18,745 nt of DNA, taken from an uncultured Lachnospiraceae bacterium. Its GTDB lineage: Bacteria > Bacillota > Clostridia > Lachnospirales > Lachnospiraceae. The DNA is taken from NCBI GenBank assembly GCA_910586605.1, contig CAJUJR010000054.1:1-18745 (forward strand), read 5' to 3'. This document shows positions 6,526 through 15,754 of this stretch, in pieces (the first letter of the stretch is position 1; every line of letters begins with the position of its first letter). The position numbers and the translations under genes were made by a program. Below the pieces are notes generated by a model, which had not been told where the DNA came from, did not search any database, and saw only the letters and a list, made by a program, of their open reading frames with translations.

Positions 6526-7551
6526 ATGAGTGATGTTAAGATTATAGGAAGCAATGTTCCTAATGTACCTTGGCAGGATAGGCCTGCTGACAGTAAAGAG
6601 TGGATGCCGGTATGGCGTTACAGCGACAATCCGATTATTGGGCGCAACCCGGTGGATGGGGTTGCCAGGATTTTTAACAGTGCAGTAATGCCTTATGAGG
6701 GTGAATTTATTGGCGTATTCCGTGGGGAACAGATTAACGGAATTCCTTATATTTACCTTGGGAAGAGCAAAGATGCAATCCATTGGGAATTTAATAAAGA
6801 AAAGATTCCGTTTAAGGATGAAAATGGAAAGGATTTCATGCCGGTTTATGCATATGACCCACGCCTTGTAAAGGTAGAAGATACCTATTATATCATTTGG
6901 TGCCAAGATTTCTATGGAGCTTCTATCGGCATGGCAAAGACAACAGATTTTAAGACGTTTACAAGAGTTGAAAATCCATTTCTGCCATTTAACAGGAATG
7001 CCGTATTGTTCCCAAGAAAGATTAATGGAAACTTTATGATGCTTTCCCGCCCAAGTGACAGCGGCCATACGCCTTTTGGCGATATCTTTATTTCGGAGAG
7101 CAAAGATATGGTTTATTGGGGAAAACACCGCCATGTAATGGGCAAGAGCAGTAAATGGTGGGAGGCTGTAAAGATTGGCGGCGGCGCAGCTCCGATTGAG
7201 ACGACGGAAGGCTGGCTTTTGTTCTACCATGGGGTAACGGGGACATGTAATGGTTATGTATACAGCATTGGAGGGGCAATCCTGGATATTGACAACCCTT
7301 CTGTTGTGAAATACCGTTGTGAAAACTTCCTTCTTACACCGGAAGAATGGTATGAAGAGCGTGGTTTTGTCCCAAATGTTACATTCCCTTGTGCAACGAT
7401 CCATGACGCGGAGAGTGGGAAGATAGCAATTTATTATGGGGCTGCAGACAGTTATGTGGGCCTTGCATTTACAAAGGCAGATGAAGTGGTTGCCTATATT
7501 AAAGAGCATAGCCATGTGACAGAGAGTGATACGGAGTTGGGTATCCGTTAG
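6526..7551 (+). CDS. GH130 beta-1,4-mannooligosaccharide phosphorylase (GH130_2-like)
   Basis: A 341-residue cytoplasmic protein without a signal peptide. The five-bladed propeller pattern of GH130 is visible: NPIIGRNPVDGVARIFNSAV, FRGE, and AYDPRLVKVEDTYYI, with Asp111 as the likely proton donor. SRPSDSGHTPFGDIF and FYHGV follow, the latter typical of phosphate-site residues. Its length of about 340 residues matches the oligosaccharide-acting subgroup, whereas mannosyl-glucose phosphorylases run about 390. Expected reaction: phosphate attacks the non-reducing end mannose of beta-1,4-mannooligosaccharides, giving mannose-1-phosphate and a shortened chain. Start supported by AGGAGG at about 6512-6517. 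Fine specificity (chain length, mannobiose use) cannot be read from sequence. Confidence 0.88.
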   Translation: MSDVKIIGSNVPNVPWQDRPADSKEWMPVWRYSDNPIIGRNPVDGVARIFNSAVMPYEGEFIGVFRGEQINGIPYIYLGKSKDAIHWEFNKEKIPFKDENGKDFMPVYAYDPRLVKVEDTYYIIWCQDFYGASIGMAKTTDFKTFTRVENPFLPFNRNAVLFPRKINGNFMMLSRPSDSGHTPFGDIFISESKDMVYWGKHRHVMGKSSKWWEAVKIGGGAAPIETTEGWLLFYHGVTGTCNGYVYSIGGAILDIDNPSVVKYRCENFLLTPEEWYEERGFVPNVTFPCATIHDAESGKIAIYYGAADSYVGLAFTKADEVVAYIKEHSHVTESDTELGIR

Positions 7552-7600
7552 CAGAAAGCTTAATCTGGCATGGATGCTGGAATGTCATAATGACCTGAGG

Positions 7601-7667
7601 CCGCCATGGATGCCGGTGCAGCGGGGCTGTTGGTTGGAAAATAGTTTTCCTGCACCGGTATTGGCGG
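7601..7667 (+). other. Stable intercistronic hairpin just before the epimerase ribosome site
   Basis: CCGGTGCAG (7613-7621) pairs with CTGCACCGG (7650-7658), and CCGCCA (7601-7606) pairs with TGGCGG (7662-7667) across an internal loop. The structure ends four bases before the GGAGG (7671-7675) of the epimerase. It could tune translation of that gene or mark an mRNA processing site. Confidence 0.6.
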
Positions 7668-7681
7668 TATGGAGGATGAAT

Positions 7682-8854
7682 ATGGAGGAACTTGTAAAAG
7701 AAATCAGGCAGCATTTGGAAGAACAGCTCATACCATTTTGGGAGGGGCTTCAGGATAAGGAATATGGCGGATATTACGGATATATGGGCTATGGGCTGGA
7801 GGTTGACAAAAAAGCAGTTAAAGGCTGCATTTTAAACAGCCGCATCCTGTGGTTCTTTTCAAATGCTTATTTAACTTTAAAGGAGAACAGGCTGCTTGAG
7901 GATGCGAAACATGCTTATCAGTTTATGAAGGATTACTGTATTGATAAGGAATATGGCGGGATTTTCTGGTCCTTAACATATGATGGGGAAATAGAGGATG
8001 GCACGAAGCACACTTATAACCAGGCTTTTGCAATCTATGCGCTTTCTGCTTATTATGCAGCTTCTGGTGATAAGGAGGCTCTTTCTTTGGCAGAGGGGTT
8101 ATATGGGCTTATTGAAGGGCGGTGTACAGATGAATATGGTTATCTTGAGGCGTTTGACAGGGAATTTTGCCCAATAGAAAATGATAAGCTTTCTGAAAAT
8201 GGGGTAATTGCAGAAAAGACGATGAACACCCTTCTCCATGTTTTTGAAGCCTATACAGAATTATATCGGGTGGCTAAAAGAGAAGAAGTTGCAGACAGGC
8301 TGCGTTTTATGCTGGATTTAATGGCAGATAAGATATATAACGCAGAACGGGGCAGGCAGGAGGTTTTCTTTGACCGTACATGGAATACCCTGATTGATTT
8401 GTATTCTTATGGGCATGATATTGAAACAGCGTGGCTTGTAGACAGGGGGCTTGAAGTTTTAGGAGATGATGCATATACTATCAAGCTTTCGCCGATTACA
8501 AGGGAAATCACCCGGAATATCTATGGCAGGGCATATAAGAACCATTCTTTGATGAATGAGGCGGAAAATGGGGTGGATGACACTACGAGGGTCTGGTGGG
8601 TACAGGCAGAGGCTGTCGTAGGTTTTATAAACGGATACCAAAAGAACAATAACTGCAGGGAATATCTAGAGGCGGCAGAGGATATCTGGGTTTATATAAG
8701 AGAGCATCTATTGGATAAGCGGAATGGCTCAGAGTGGTACTGGGCAGTTGATGCAGATGGCAAGCCTTTGGAAAAGCCGATTGTTGAGCCTTGGAAATGC
8801 CCATACCACAATGGCAGGATGTGCATGGAAGTAATTAGGAGGTTATCAATATGA
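7682..8854 (+). CDS. Cellobiose/mannobiose 2-epimerase (AGE family)
   Basis: A 390-residue (alpha/alpha)6-barrel epimerase. The histidines used by this family are present: His186 (MNTLLH), His245 (YSYGHDIE) and His376 (CPYHNGRM), together with the WNTLIDLYSYGHDIETAWL and RVWWVQAEAV signatures. It should interconvert glucose and mannose at the reducing end, turning beta-1,4-mannobiose into mannosyl-glucose for the GH130 enzyme encoded next, with which it overlaps by four bases (ATGA at 8851). The start at 7682 has GGAGG (7671-7675) at good spacing. An ATG at 7676 abuts the ribosome site, and a frame opening at 7526 would overlap the hairpin and the end of the previous gene. The context favours mannobiose over cellobiose as natural substrate. 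Confidence 0.9.
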   Translation: MEELVKEIRQHLEEQLIPFWEGLQDKEYGGYYGYMGYGLEVDKKAVKGCILNSRILWFFSNAYLTLKENRLLEDAKHAYQFMKDYCIDKEYGGIFWSLTYDGEIEDGTKHTYNQAFAIYALSAYYAASGDKEALSLAEGLYGLIEGRCTDEYGYLEAFDREFCPIENDKLSENGVIAEKTMNTLLHVFEAYTELYRVAKREEVADRLRFMLDLMADKIYNAERGRQEVFFDRTWNTLIDLYSYGHDIETAWLVDRGLEVLGDDAYTIKLSPITREITRNIYGRAYKNHSLMNEAENGVDDTTRVWWVQAEAVVGFINGYQKNNNCREYLEAAEDIWVYIREHLLDKRNGSEWYWAVDADGKPLEKPIVEPWKCPYHNGRMCMEVIRRLSI

Positions 8855-10026
8855 TTCATACCCGTTATTATGCTGAAAAAGCAAAACAGGATAAATTGAT
8901 TGAAAAAAAGAACCAGAAAAGTGATTTTTACAATGGGATTTTTGACCGGTATGTAAATCCAGTGCTGACAAGGGAACATGCACCGCTTCACTGGAAATAT
9001 GACTTGGATGCAGATACAAATCCATATTTTATGGAGCGCCTTGGTGTGAATGCAGTAATGAATTCTGGCGCTATCTATATGGATGGGAAATACTATCTGG
9101 TAGCAAGGGTGGAGGGCAATGACCGTAAATCCTTCTTTGCAGTAGCTGAGAGCGAGAGCGGCGTAGATGGCTTCCGTTTTTGGGACTATCCCGTAAAGCT
9201 TCCGGATACTTGCCCGGAAGAGACAAATGTATATGACATGCGCCTGACAAAGCATGAAGACGGCTGGATTTATGGTGTATTTTGTTCAGAAAGCAAGGAT
9301 AAGGAAAACAGTGACCTTTCTGCGGCAGTGGCAGCAGCAGGGATTGTCAGGACAAAAGATTTAAAAACCTGGGAACGCCTTGACAACCTGACAACCTTAC
9401 AGTCCCCACAGCAGAGGAATGTTGCGCTGCACCCAGAATTTGTCAATGGGAAATACGCTTTTTATACAAGGCCGATGGATGGCTTTATTGAGACAGGAAG
9501 CGGCGGCGGAATCGGCTTTGGGCTTTGTGATGATATTACCCATGCAGTGATTGACGAAGAAAAAATTATTAGTAAAAGAATCTATCATACCTTGACAGAA
9601 GCAAAGAACGGGGCAGGCGCTGTTCCAATCAAAGGAAAGAAGTGCTGGATTAACATTGCCCATGGCGTGAGGAATACGGCAGACGGGCTCCGTTATGTGC
9701 TGTATGTATTTGGGACGGATTTAAACGACCCTTCCAATGTGGTTGCAGAGCCTTCCGGCGTATTCTTAGTACCGCTTGGATGGGAACGGGTTGGTGATGT
9801 TTCCAATGTTGTGTTTACAAATGGTGCAATTGCCAGGGAAAATGGTGATGTCTATATTTATTATGCTTCTTCTGATACAAGGATGCATGTGGCGGCTACA
9901 ACAATCGACAAATTAGAAGAGTATCTTTTCCAGACACCGAAGGACCCTCTGCGTTCTGTAGATTGTGTAAAACAGAGGTGTGAACTGGTTGAGAAAAACC
10001 TTGCTTTATTGAGGATGGGTAAATGA
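8851..10026 (+). CDS. GH130 4-O-beta-D-mannosyl-D-glucose phosphorylase (GH130_1-like)
   Basis: A 391-residue cytoplasmic phosphorylase. The extended N-terminus (helix KAKQDKLIEKKNQ, then NPVLTREHAPLHW) and total length fit the mannosyl-glucose phosphorylase subgroup. Asp129 in VYDMRLTKHEDGW is the expected proton donor. Further propeller motifs are LVARVEGNDRKSFF, RNVALHPEFVNGKY, GAGAVPIKGKKCW, INIAHGV and NGDVYIYYASSDTRMHVA. Expected reaction: mannosyl-beta-1,4-glucose plus phosphate gives mannose-1-phosphate and glucose. It acts directly after the epimerase, whose gene overlaps it by four bases, and AGGAGG precedes its ATG. The second GH130 gene in the operon is a different subgroup, not a recent duplicate. 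Confidence 0.88.
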   Translation: MIHTRYYAEKAKQDKLIEKKNQKSDFYNGIFDRYVNPVLTREHAPLHWKYDLDADTNPYFMERLGVNAVMNSGAIYMDGKYYLVARVEGNDRKSFFAVAESESGVDGFRFWDYPVKLPDTCPEETNVYDMRLTKHEDGWIYGVFCSESKDKENSDLSAAVAAAGIVRTKDLKTWERLDNLTTLQSPQQRNVALHPEFVNGKYAFYTRPMDGFIETGSGGGIGFGLCDDITHAVIDEEKIISKRIYHTLTEAKNGAGAVPIKGKKCWINIAHGVRNTADGLRYVLYVFGTDLNDPSNVVAEPSGVFLVPLGWERVGDVSNVVFTNGAIARENGDVYIYYASSDTRMHVAATTIDKLEEYLFQTPKDPLRSVDCVKQRCELVEKNLALLRMGK

Positions 10027-11069
10027 AAGTTGCATTAGACCGTAAAGAACTTGTTTATACCGGGAGGATTGATATGTCTGACCCAGAAAAGCCAGAACTT
10101 GTTTTCCCGGCTTCCTCCTTAAGTTTTCGTTTTTATGGAAAGAAGGCAGTTCTGGTTTTGGAAAACAAGATTGCCTGTTGGGACAGTTATCTTGGGGCAT
10201 TTGTAGATGGCGTCCAGAAAAAATGGAAGTTAAATGCAGATGGGGAGACAAAAATTACCCTGTTGCAGCAAGAGGAAGACCAAGAGCATGAAATCCTGGT
10301 TTTTAAAAGACAGGATAGCTGCCATGAGATGGCATTTTGCTCTTTAGAACTATCGGAGGGCGGCCGTCTTTTGGAGCCGGCAGAAAGGCCGAAAAGAAGG
10401 ATTGAGGTATATGGGGATTCTGTATCGGCAGGAGAGATATCAGAAGCAATTGAGTGTGTCGGAAAAGAGGATCCGGAACATAATGGGGAGTATTCCAATA
10501 GTTGGTTTTCTTATGCGTGGATTGCTGCAAGAAAGTTAGGCGCAGAGCTGCATGATATTGCCCAAGGTGGGATTCCGCTGCTGAATGGGACTGGATGGGT
10601 GGCGCCGCCGGCATACACAGGGATGGAATTTATGTGGGATAAGGTACATTATCATCCGCAGCTTGAAAAAGTTACAGAATGGGATTTTTCAAAATATACC
10701 CCTCATCTGGTAATTGTGGCTGTCGGGCAGAATGACAGCAACCCGGAAGATTATATGAAGGAACATCCAGAAGGGGAACGTGCCGCTTATTGGAAGTATA
10801 GATATCAGAAGTTTGTAGGGCAAATTAGGGAGAAATACCCTAAAGCGTTAATATTGCTTACGACAACTATTTTGGAACATGATGTAGGCTGGGATAAGGC
10901 GATTGATGAGGTGTGCCATAATTTGAAGGATGAAAGGGTAATACATTTCCTCTATTCAGAAAACGGAAAAGGGACTCCGGGGCATATCAGGATTCCGGAA
11001 GCGGAGAAAATGGCGGAGGAACTGGCGGCATTTATTAGTGGCCTTACTATTCCTGTATGGGAGGATTGA
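10023..11069 (+). CDS. CE2-like acetyl esterase, cytoplasmic
   Basis: A 348-residue two-domain protein. Residues 1-120 form a beta-sandwich-like domain (VYTGRIDM, FPASSLSFRFYGKKAVLVLENK). Residues 125-345 form an SGNH hydrolase domain with the nucleophile Ser133 in VYGDSVSAG, the block GQNDSNPEDY (235-244) and His321 in GHIRIPEAEKMAEEL. This order is that of carbohydrate esterase family 2. No signal peptide is present, so it acts on imported acetylated mannooligosaccharides. In the Roseburia mannan system a CE2 enzyme removes acetyl groups from O-3, O-4 and O-6 of mannose; the same role is inferred here. Its start overlaps the GH130 stop by four bases. Confidence 0.85.
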   Translation: MKVALDRKELVYTGRIDMSDPEKPELVFPASSLSFRFYGKKAVLVLENKIACWDSYLGAFVDGVQKKWKLNADGETKITLLQQEEDQEHEILVFKRQDSCHEMAFCSLELSEGGRLLEPAERPKRRIEVYGDSVSAGEISEAIECVGKEDPEHNGEYSNSWFSYAWIAARKLGAELHDIAQGGIPLLNGTGWVAPPAYTGMEFMWDKVHYHPQLEKVTEWDFSKYTPHLVIVAVGQNDSNPEDYMKEHPEGERAAYWKYRYQKFVGQIREKYPKALILLTTTILEHDVGWDKAIDEVCHNLKDERVIHFLYSENGKGTPGHIRIPEAEKMAEELAAFISGLTIPVWED

Positions 11070-11071
11070 GC

Positions 11072-12166
11072 ATGGAAAAACAGCAGGAGAGTAAATTGTT
11101 GGCCTGCATGGAGCGGGCAGAAAAGGGGGAAGAACTGACCATTGGTTTTTTGGGAGGTTCTATTACGCAGGGAAGCCTGGCATCTTCTGATACAAAGCCT
11201 TATGCATACCTGGTGTATCAATGGTGGTGCGATGCTTTTCCGAAGGCACAGTTTCATTATGTCAATGGAGGGATTGGCGGAACGAATTCCCATTTTGGCG
11301 TATCAAGGGCAGTTGAGGATGTCTTGATGTACCAGCCGGATGTGGTTTTTGTGGATTTTAGCGTAAATGATGATCCGGAGGAATTTTTCCGGGAAACCTT
11401 TGAAGGGCTGCTCCGCAGATTGTTAAGCTGGAAAAATACCCTTCCGGTTATTGTCCTGAATAATGTCTATTATGATTCAGGGAAAAATGCGCAGAAGTAC
11501 CATAATGAGGTGGCAAAACATTATGGCGTGCCATATGTCAGTATATTTGATACGGTATACCAGAGGATGGCAGCAGGGGAATATACCCGCGAAGAGCTGA
11601 CGCCTGATGGGCTTCATCCAAATGACAAAGGCCATGCGCTGGTGGCGGCAGAGCTTATCCGGTATCTGGGGCAGGTAAAGCAGAAACTGGGGGATACAGG
11701 CTTAGGCAGCCTATTGGAAAAGGGAGAGGGCATTCCGGATCCTTTGACAGAGAATGCATACCAGAGGGCAAAGCGCCTTACGATTAGGAACTGCTGTCCT
11801 GAATTAGAAGGATTCCAGGCAGATGCCAGAGAGAAAATGGGGCATTTGGATTTCTTTAAGAATGGGTGGATTGGGAAAAAAGAAGGCGACAAAATTTCCT
11901 TTGAAGCAGAGTGTTCTTGTATTGCTGTGCAGTACCGCAAGACAATCCAAAAGCCGTCCCCTGTTGCAAGGCTTATCCTGGATGGTGACAGGGACCATGC
12001 TGTAACGCTGGATGGGAACTTTGAGGAAGACTGGGGCGACTGCCTGTATCTTGAAACAGTGCTGCACCATGGGGAATTTAAGAAGCACTGTATTGAAATT
12101 GAGATAGTCCGGGCAGATGAGGAAGATAAAGTGCCATTTTATTTGTTATCGTTGATTGTAGCATAA
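11072..12166 (+). CDS. CE17-like mannan 2-O-acetyl esterase, cytoplasmic
   Basis: A 364-residue protein starting two bases after the CE2 stop. The SGNH domain fills residues about 20-205: Ser30 in GFLGGSITQGS, the GGIGGTNSHFG block (66-76), Asn99 in VDFSVNDDPEEF, and Asp179/His182 in PDGLHPNDKGH. Residues about 225-364 form a second beta-rich domain ending with LLSLIVA, in the position of the CBM35 module of R. intestinalis CE17, which helps close the active site. No signal peptide. Likely role: removing the axial 2-O-acetyl group from mannose, complementing the CE2 enzyme. The start at 11072 has GGGAGG at 11059-11064. The upstream in-frame ATG at 11057 lies inside the CE2 gene with no matching ribosome site. 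Confidence 0.85.
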   Translation: MEKQQESKLLACMERAEKGEELTIGFLGGSITQGSLASSDTKPYAYLVYQWWCDAFPKAQFHYVNGGIGGTNSHFGVSRAVEDVLMYQPDVVFVDFSVNDDPEEFFRETFEGLLRRLLSWKNTLPVIVLNNVYYDSGKNAQKYHNEVAKHYGVPYVSIFDTVYQRMAAGEYTREELTPDGLHPNDKGHALVAAELIRYLGQVKQKLGDTGLGSLLEKGEGIPDPLTENAYQRAKRLTIRNCCPELEGFQADAREKMGHLDFFKNGWIGKKEGDKISFEAECSCIAVQYRKTIQKPSPVARLILDGDRDHAVTLDGNFEEDWGDCLYLETVLHHGEFKKHCIEIEIVRADEEDKVPFYLLSLIVA

Positions 12167-12193
12167 AAAATTACATAAATAAGGAGGATTTTT

Positions 12194-15100
12194 ATGAGGA
12201 AAAGAGGTTTAAAGTGGCTTGCTGTATGCATGGCGCTGGCGGTTACAGTTTCTGGCGCCGGGGTAGGGGGATTTGCCGGGACTTTGCAGGTATCTGCAAA
12301 GCAGGTTTCCAAGTTATCCAAAAAGGCTGCAGAAAGCCCGAAGTTTGAAAATCAGACCAGCAATGAAGTGGCTTTTGGGGCTGCTGAGGACTGGGAAAGC
12401 AGCAACAGCGTTATCCAGGTTTCTTTTGCAGGAGATGGCAAAGAAATTGCAGCCGGTTCTAAGCTTTGCTTTACCATGACAATTAGTGAAGCTGCGTATA
12501 ATTCAATGAAGGCAGAGGATTATATTAAACTGGAAGCCGGCTTTTTCCAGGAGGAAAACAACTGGGACAGCGTTGTAAAACTTGGATGGCCAATGTATAA
12601 GCCAGAGAACTTTACGAAAAATGAAGATGGCACATACAGCACAAAGGTAGAGATGGCATTTGAAAGCGCCTGCAAGGTGTTCCATTCTCTTCTGCTCCGT
12701 GGCGTAGGAACAGGATTTGCCGGGACAGTGACATTTTCAGAAATATCACTGCAAAAGGAAGGAACGGCAGGGAATGTCCTGAAATTAGATGACCAAACCA
12801 GTAACGAGATTGCTTTTGGGGCTGCGGAAGACTGGAATAATACGCTAGGGGTTGCATTTGCTGGGGATGGAAAGGCAATTGCTGCCGGTTCTAAATTGTG
12901 CTTTACCATGACAATTAGTGAAGCTGCTTATAATACCATGAAAGAAGCAGATTATATCAAGCTGGAAGCAGATTTCTTCCAGGAGGAAAATAACTGGGAC
13001 AGCCTTGTGAAGCTTGGATGGCCGATGTTTGGACCTGCGGATTTTACAAAGAATGAAGATGGTACATATAGCACAGTTGTGGAGATGAAGTTTGACAGTG
13101 CATGCAATGTCTTCCAGTCACTTCAAATCCGCGGCGTAGGAACAGGTTTTGCCGGGACAGTGGCATTTTCAGGTGTATCGTTGGAAAGGGCAGAACAGGT
13201 GGAGCAGTATGTTGATATTACAGAAAAGGTAAAGGAAAATGCAGATGCTGCTGATTTATCTGGCATGGCGTCCAGCGTAAAACTGGTGGATGCAGAGGCG
13301 ACAGACAGCACAAAATCACTGGCAGCTTATCTAAAGGGGCTGCAAAAGAGTGGGCAGGTGTTATTTGGGCATCAGAATTCTACCTTCCGTTCTGTCCGTG
13401 ACGATGGGAAAACTTCTGATATCAAAGATATTACAGGTTCAGAAGCGGGTCTGTTTGGGATTGACACACTGGCGCTTGCAGGCTGTGAGACTAGCAAATC
13501 TACCAGGCAGGAAGCATTGGAAGCTTCTATAGAAGCTTCTATGAAGGCGTATAACGGAGGTTCTATTATTTCTCTGTCATGCCATATGCCAAACTTTACA
13601 AACAGTAAAATTACAGCAACAGGGGATGCAAAATATCCGTTTGATTTTACGAAATGCGATTTTACAGAATCTAAGGATTTAACGCCTTGTGCAGATTACA
13701 TATTAGAGGGCGGCGAGTATAACCCACAGTTTAATGCATATCTTGACATTATTGCGGACTACGCGCTGGCATTGCAGAAGGAAAATATCCCGGTACTGTT
13801 CCGCCCATTCCATGAAAATAGCGGCGGCTGGTTCTGGTGGGGGTCTTCTACAAGCGTAGAGTCATACCAGGCAATGTGGCGTTATATGGTTCACTATCTG
13901 GAAGATAAGGGTGTGCATAACTTTTTATATGTATATTCTCCAAATGGCCCGGTATCTAGTGAAGCAGAATATCTGGAGCGTTTCCCGGGGGATGCTTATG
14001 TAGATGTTTTGGGATTTGATTATTATGATGATTATTCAGATCCAAATGTATATACAGGCGATACTTTCTTTTCTGCCCTTGCAGCAAGCTGTGACGTAGT
14101 AGCAGGCCTTGCAGAGAAAAAGGATAAAATCCCTGCAATTGCAGAAGCAGGAGTCCGTGTTACAGGCGCAGGGAAAGATAGCCTGATGGTATCAGGAAAC
14201 CCAGTAAAAGGAAAAGATTGGTATAACAAAGTAGTAAATACTGCATCTGAGCATAAAATTCCATATTTCCTTTTATGGGCAAACTTTGGCGAGGGCAATT
14301 TCTTCGTGCCATATAAGGTTTCTGATACACAGGGGCAGGAATTGATAAACGAGTTTATTAGTGCGTATAACAATGAGAAATCTATTTTCGGCAGCGGCAC
14401 GAACTTCTATGCAGCAGGCGACAGTGCAGCAACAGACAGTGCAGCCGGAAAAGCGGCAAATGTTACGTTAAGTGGTTACAGCACAGAAGTGAACGGCTAT
14501 ATGATTTCACCGAAAAACTACGAAGTAATCAAAGAACCCCGTGATTTTAAGGCATATGTTAAAAATGCAGAAAAGGTAGAGTTCCAGGTAAAGGCAAAAG
14601 AAGATGCTGAAGCCGTTGTTGTTCCGGCCCAGAAGGATGGAAATATCTATACTGCAAGCCTGACTAAGGAATTGTTAGATAAAGTAGGCAAGACAAGTAC
14701 AGGAATTGTGACGCTTTTAGCAGACGGAAAGGAATTGGGTAGCGCAAAGTTCATTAACTTCAATAAAGACGTTGACGTCCTGGAAAAAGGGATGTTTGAT
14801 AACTTTGAATATTATTATGGAAATGACGCCCTTTTGCAGAGCAAGTATGGCGCGCACAATTCTGCCGCAAACTGCAATTCTTCTTTCTCATTGAACAGTG
14901 CAGAAAAAGTGGAAGGTGATTACAGCGGTGCATTTAATTATACGCTTTCTTACAAGGGTTCTGAAGTCTGGACTGGAGGGCTTGGACGCGTATTTGATGC
15001 AGATAAGACAGACCTTTCTGAATTTAACGCTATTTCTATGTGGGTAAAACCAGACGGCAATGGACAGAAGCTGGTTGCACAGATTAATGATGACTATGAA

Positions 15101-15736
15101 GCATATCTGACAGAGTTTGTAAAAGGGACAAAGGCACAGTATGTAACGATTCCATTTACCAGCTTTATTAAGAAAGGGGATACGGTTTCTGTAGATCCGA
15201 AGAACATTACAAACTTTAAGTTCTGGTGCAATTCTGTCCCGGAAAATTATACAGGGCAGAAGGATGCAGATGGGAATTATACAGTATCCGGAACAATTCT
15301 GTTTGATGATATCCGTGCAGTAAAAATTAGCGATGCAGATTTAGCAAAAGTAAATGCAAATGGTTTAATTATTACTGATACAGCAATTACAGGTTCTGAG
15401 GAAGAACCTCCTGTTGTAACGCCAGAACCGGTTACGGTAAAGGCGCCAAAGAAAGTTAGCCTGACCAGTGCAAAACAGAAATCTAAGTCTTCTAAGAAAG
15501 TAGTCTTGAAATGGAAGAAGGTGAAAGAGGCTACAGGGTATAAGGTTTATATGAAGACTGGCAAGGGTAAATATAAATTAGTAAAAACTCTGAAAAAGAA
15601 CAGCAAGGTGAGCTACACAACAGGTAAATTAAAGGGCAAGAAGACGTATTGCTTTAAGGTACGCGCTTATAAGACGGCTTCTGGCAAAACAGCATATGGC
15701 AAGTATTCTGCTGTAAAGAAAGTAAAAATAAAGTAA
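12194..15736 (+). CDS. Secreted multimodular GH26 endo-beta-1,4-mannanase
   Basis: A 1180-residue extracellular enzyme. Layout: signal peptide (about 1-35); two near-identical beta-sandwich modules (about 49-187 and 196-331), in the place of the N-terminal CBM27 of the Roseburia enzyme; GH26 catalytic domain (about 370-740); Ig-like domain (about 756-858); CBM23-like module (about 862-1048, ending TILFDDIRAVKI); Pro/Glu linker (about 1066-1082); Lys-rich fibronectin-III-like domain (about 1083-1180). The catalytic acid/base is Glu541 in FRPFHENSGGWFWWG and the nucleophile Glu651 in AIAEAGVR. It should cleave mannan or glucomannan outside the cell to feed the transporter. No LPxTG or S-layer anchor is visible. 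AAGGAGG precedes the ATG, 27 bases after the CE17 stop, so it is probably co-transcribed. The module family names are tentative. Confidence 0.92.
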   Translation: MRKRGLKWLAVCMALAVTVSGAGVGGFAGTLQVSAKQVSKLSKKAAESPKFENQTSNEVAFGAAEDWESSNSVIQVSFAGDGKEIAAGSKLCFTMTISEAAYNSMKAEDYIKLEAGFFQEENNWDSVVKLGWPMYKPENFTKNEDGTYSTKVEMAFESACKVFHSLLLRGVGTGFAGTVTFSEISLQKEGTAGNVLKLDDQTSNEIAFGAAEDWNNTLGVAFAGDGKAIAAGSKLCFTMTISEAAYNTMKEADYIKLEADFFQEENNWDSLVKLGWPMFGPADFTKNEDGTYSTVVEMKFDSACNVFQSLQIRGVGTGFAGTVAFSGVSLERAEQVEQYVDITEKVKENADAADLSGMASSVKLVDAEATDSTKSLAAYLKGLQKSGQVLFGHQNSTFRSVRDDGKTSDIKDITGSEAGLFGIDTLALAGCETSKSTRQEALEASIEASMKAYNGGSIISLSCHMPNFTNSKITATGDAKYPFDFTKCDFTESKDLTPCADYILEGGEYNPQFNAYLDIIADYALALQKENIPVLFRPFHENSGGWFWWGSSTSVESYQAMWRYMVHYLEDKGVHNFLYVYSPNGPVSSEAEYLERFPGDAYVDVLGFDYYDDYSDPNVYTGDTFFSALAASCDVVAGLAEKKDKIPAIAEAGVRVTGAGKDSLMVSGNPVKGKDWYNKVVNTASEHKIPYFLLWANFGEGNFFVPYKVSDTQGQELINEFISAYNNEKSIFGSGTNFYAAGDSAATDSAAGKAANVTLSGYSTEVNGYMISPKNYEVIKEPRDFKAYVKNAEKVEFQVKAKEDAEAVVVPAQKDGNIYTASLTKELLDKVGKTSTGIVTLLADGKELGSAKFINFNKDVDVLEKGMFDNFEYYYGNDALLQSKYGAHNSAANCNSSFSLNSAEKVEGDYSGAFNYTLSYKGSEVWTGGLGRVFDADKTDLSEFNAISMWVKPDGNGQKLVAQINDDYEAYLTEFVKGTKAQYVTIPFTSFIKKGDTVSVDPKNITNFKFWCNSVPENYTGQKDADGNYTVSGTILFDDIRAVKISDADLAKVNANGLIITDTAITGSEEEPPVVTPEPVTVKAPKKVSLTSAKQKSKSSKKVVLKWKKVKEATGYKVYMKTGKGKYKLVKTLKKNSKVSYTTGKLKGKKTYCFKVRAYKTASGKTAYGKYSAVKKVKIK
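12338..13186 (+). repeat. Tandem duplication of a putative carbohydrate-binding module inside the GH26 gene
   Basis: Residues 49-187 (12338-12754) and 196-331 (12779-13186) of the GH26 protein are copies with roughly three-quarters identity by eye. Shared blocks include FGAAEDW, AAGSKLCFTMTISEAAYN, FFQEENNWDS, FTKNEDGTYST and RGVGTGFAGTV. The second copy lacks three residues after EDW. The DNA is also very similar: a 23-base block (about 12473-12495 and 12905-12927) appears identical, pointing to a fairly recent duplication. Confidence 0.85.
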
Positions 15737-15754
15737 AACTAACCGATTTTTATG

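Noticed and set aside
6358..7515. 385-residue open frame on the minus strand
   Set aside because: It lies opposite the GH130 gene and the permease end; its product is Cys/His/Ile-rich without family signs, and no ribosome site or promoter was seen.
7526..7681. N-terminal extension of the epimerase frame
   Set aside because: It overlaps the GH130 stop and a stable hairpin; the family length and the GGAGG at 7671 support the start at 7682.
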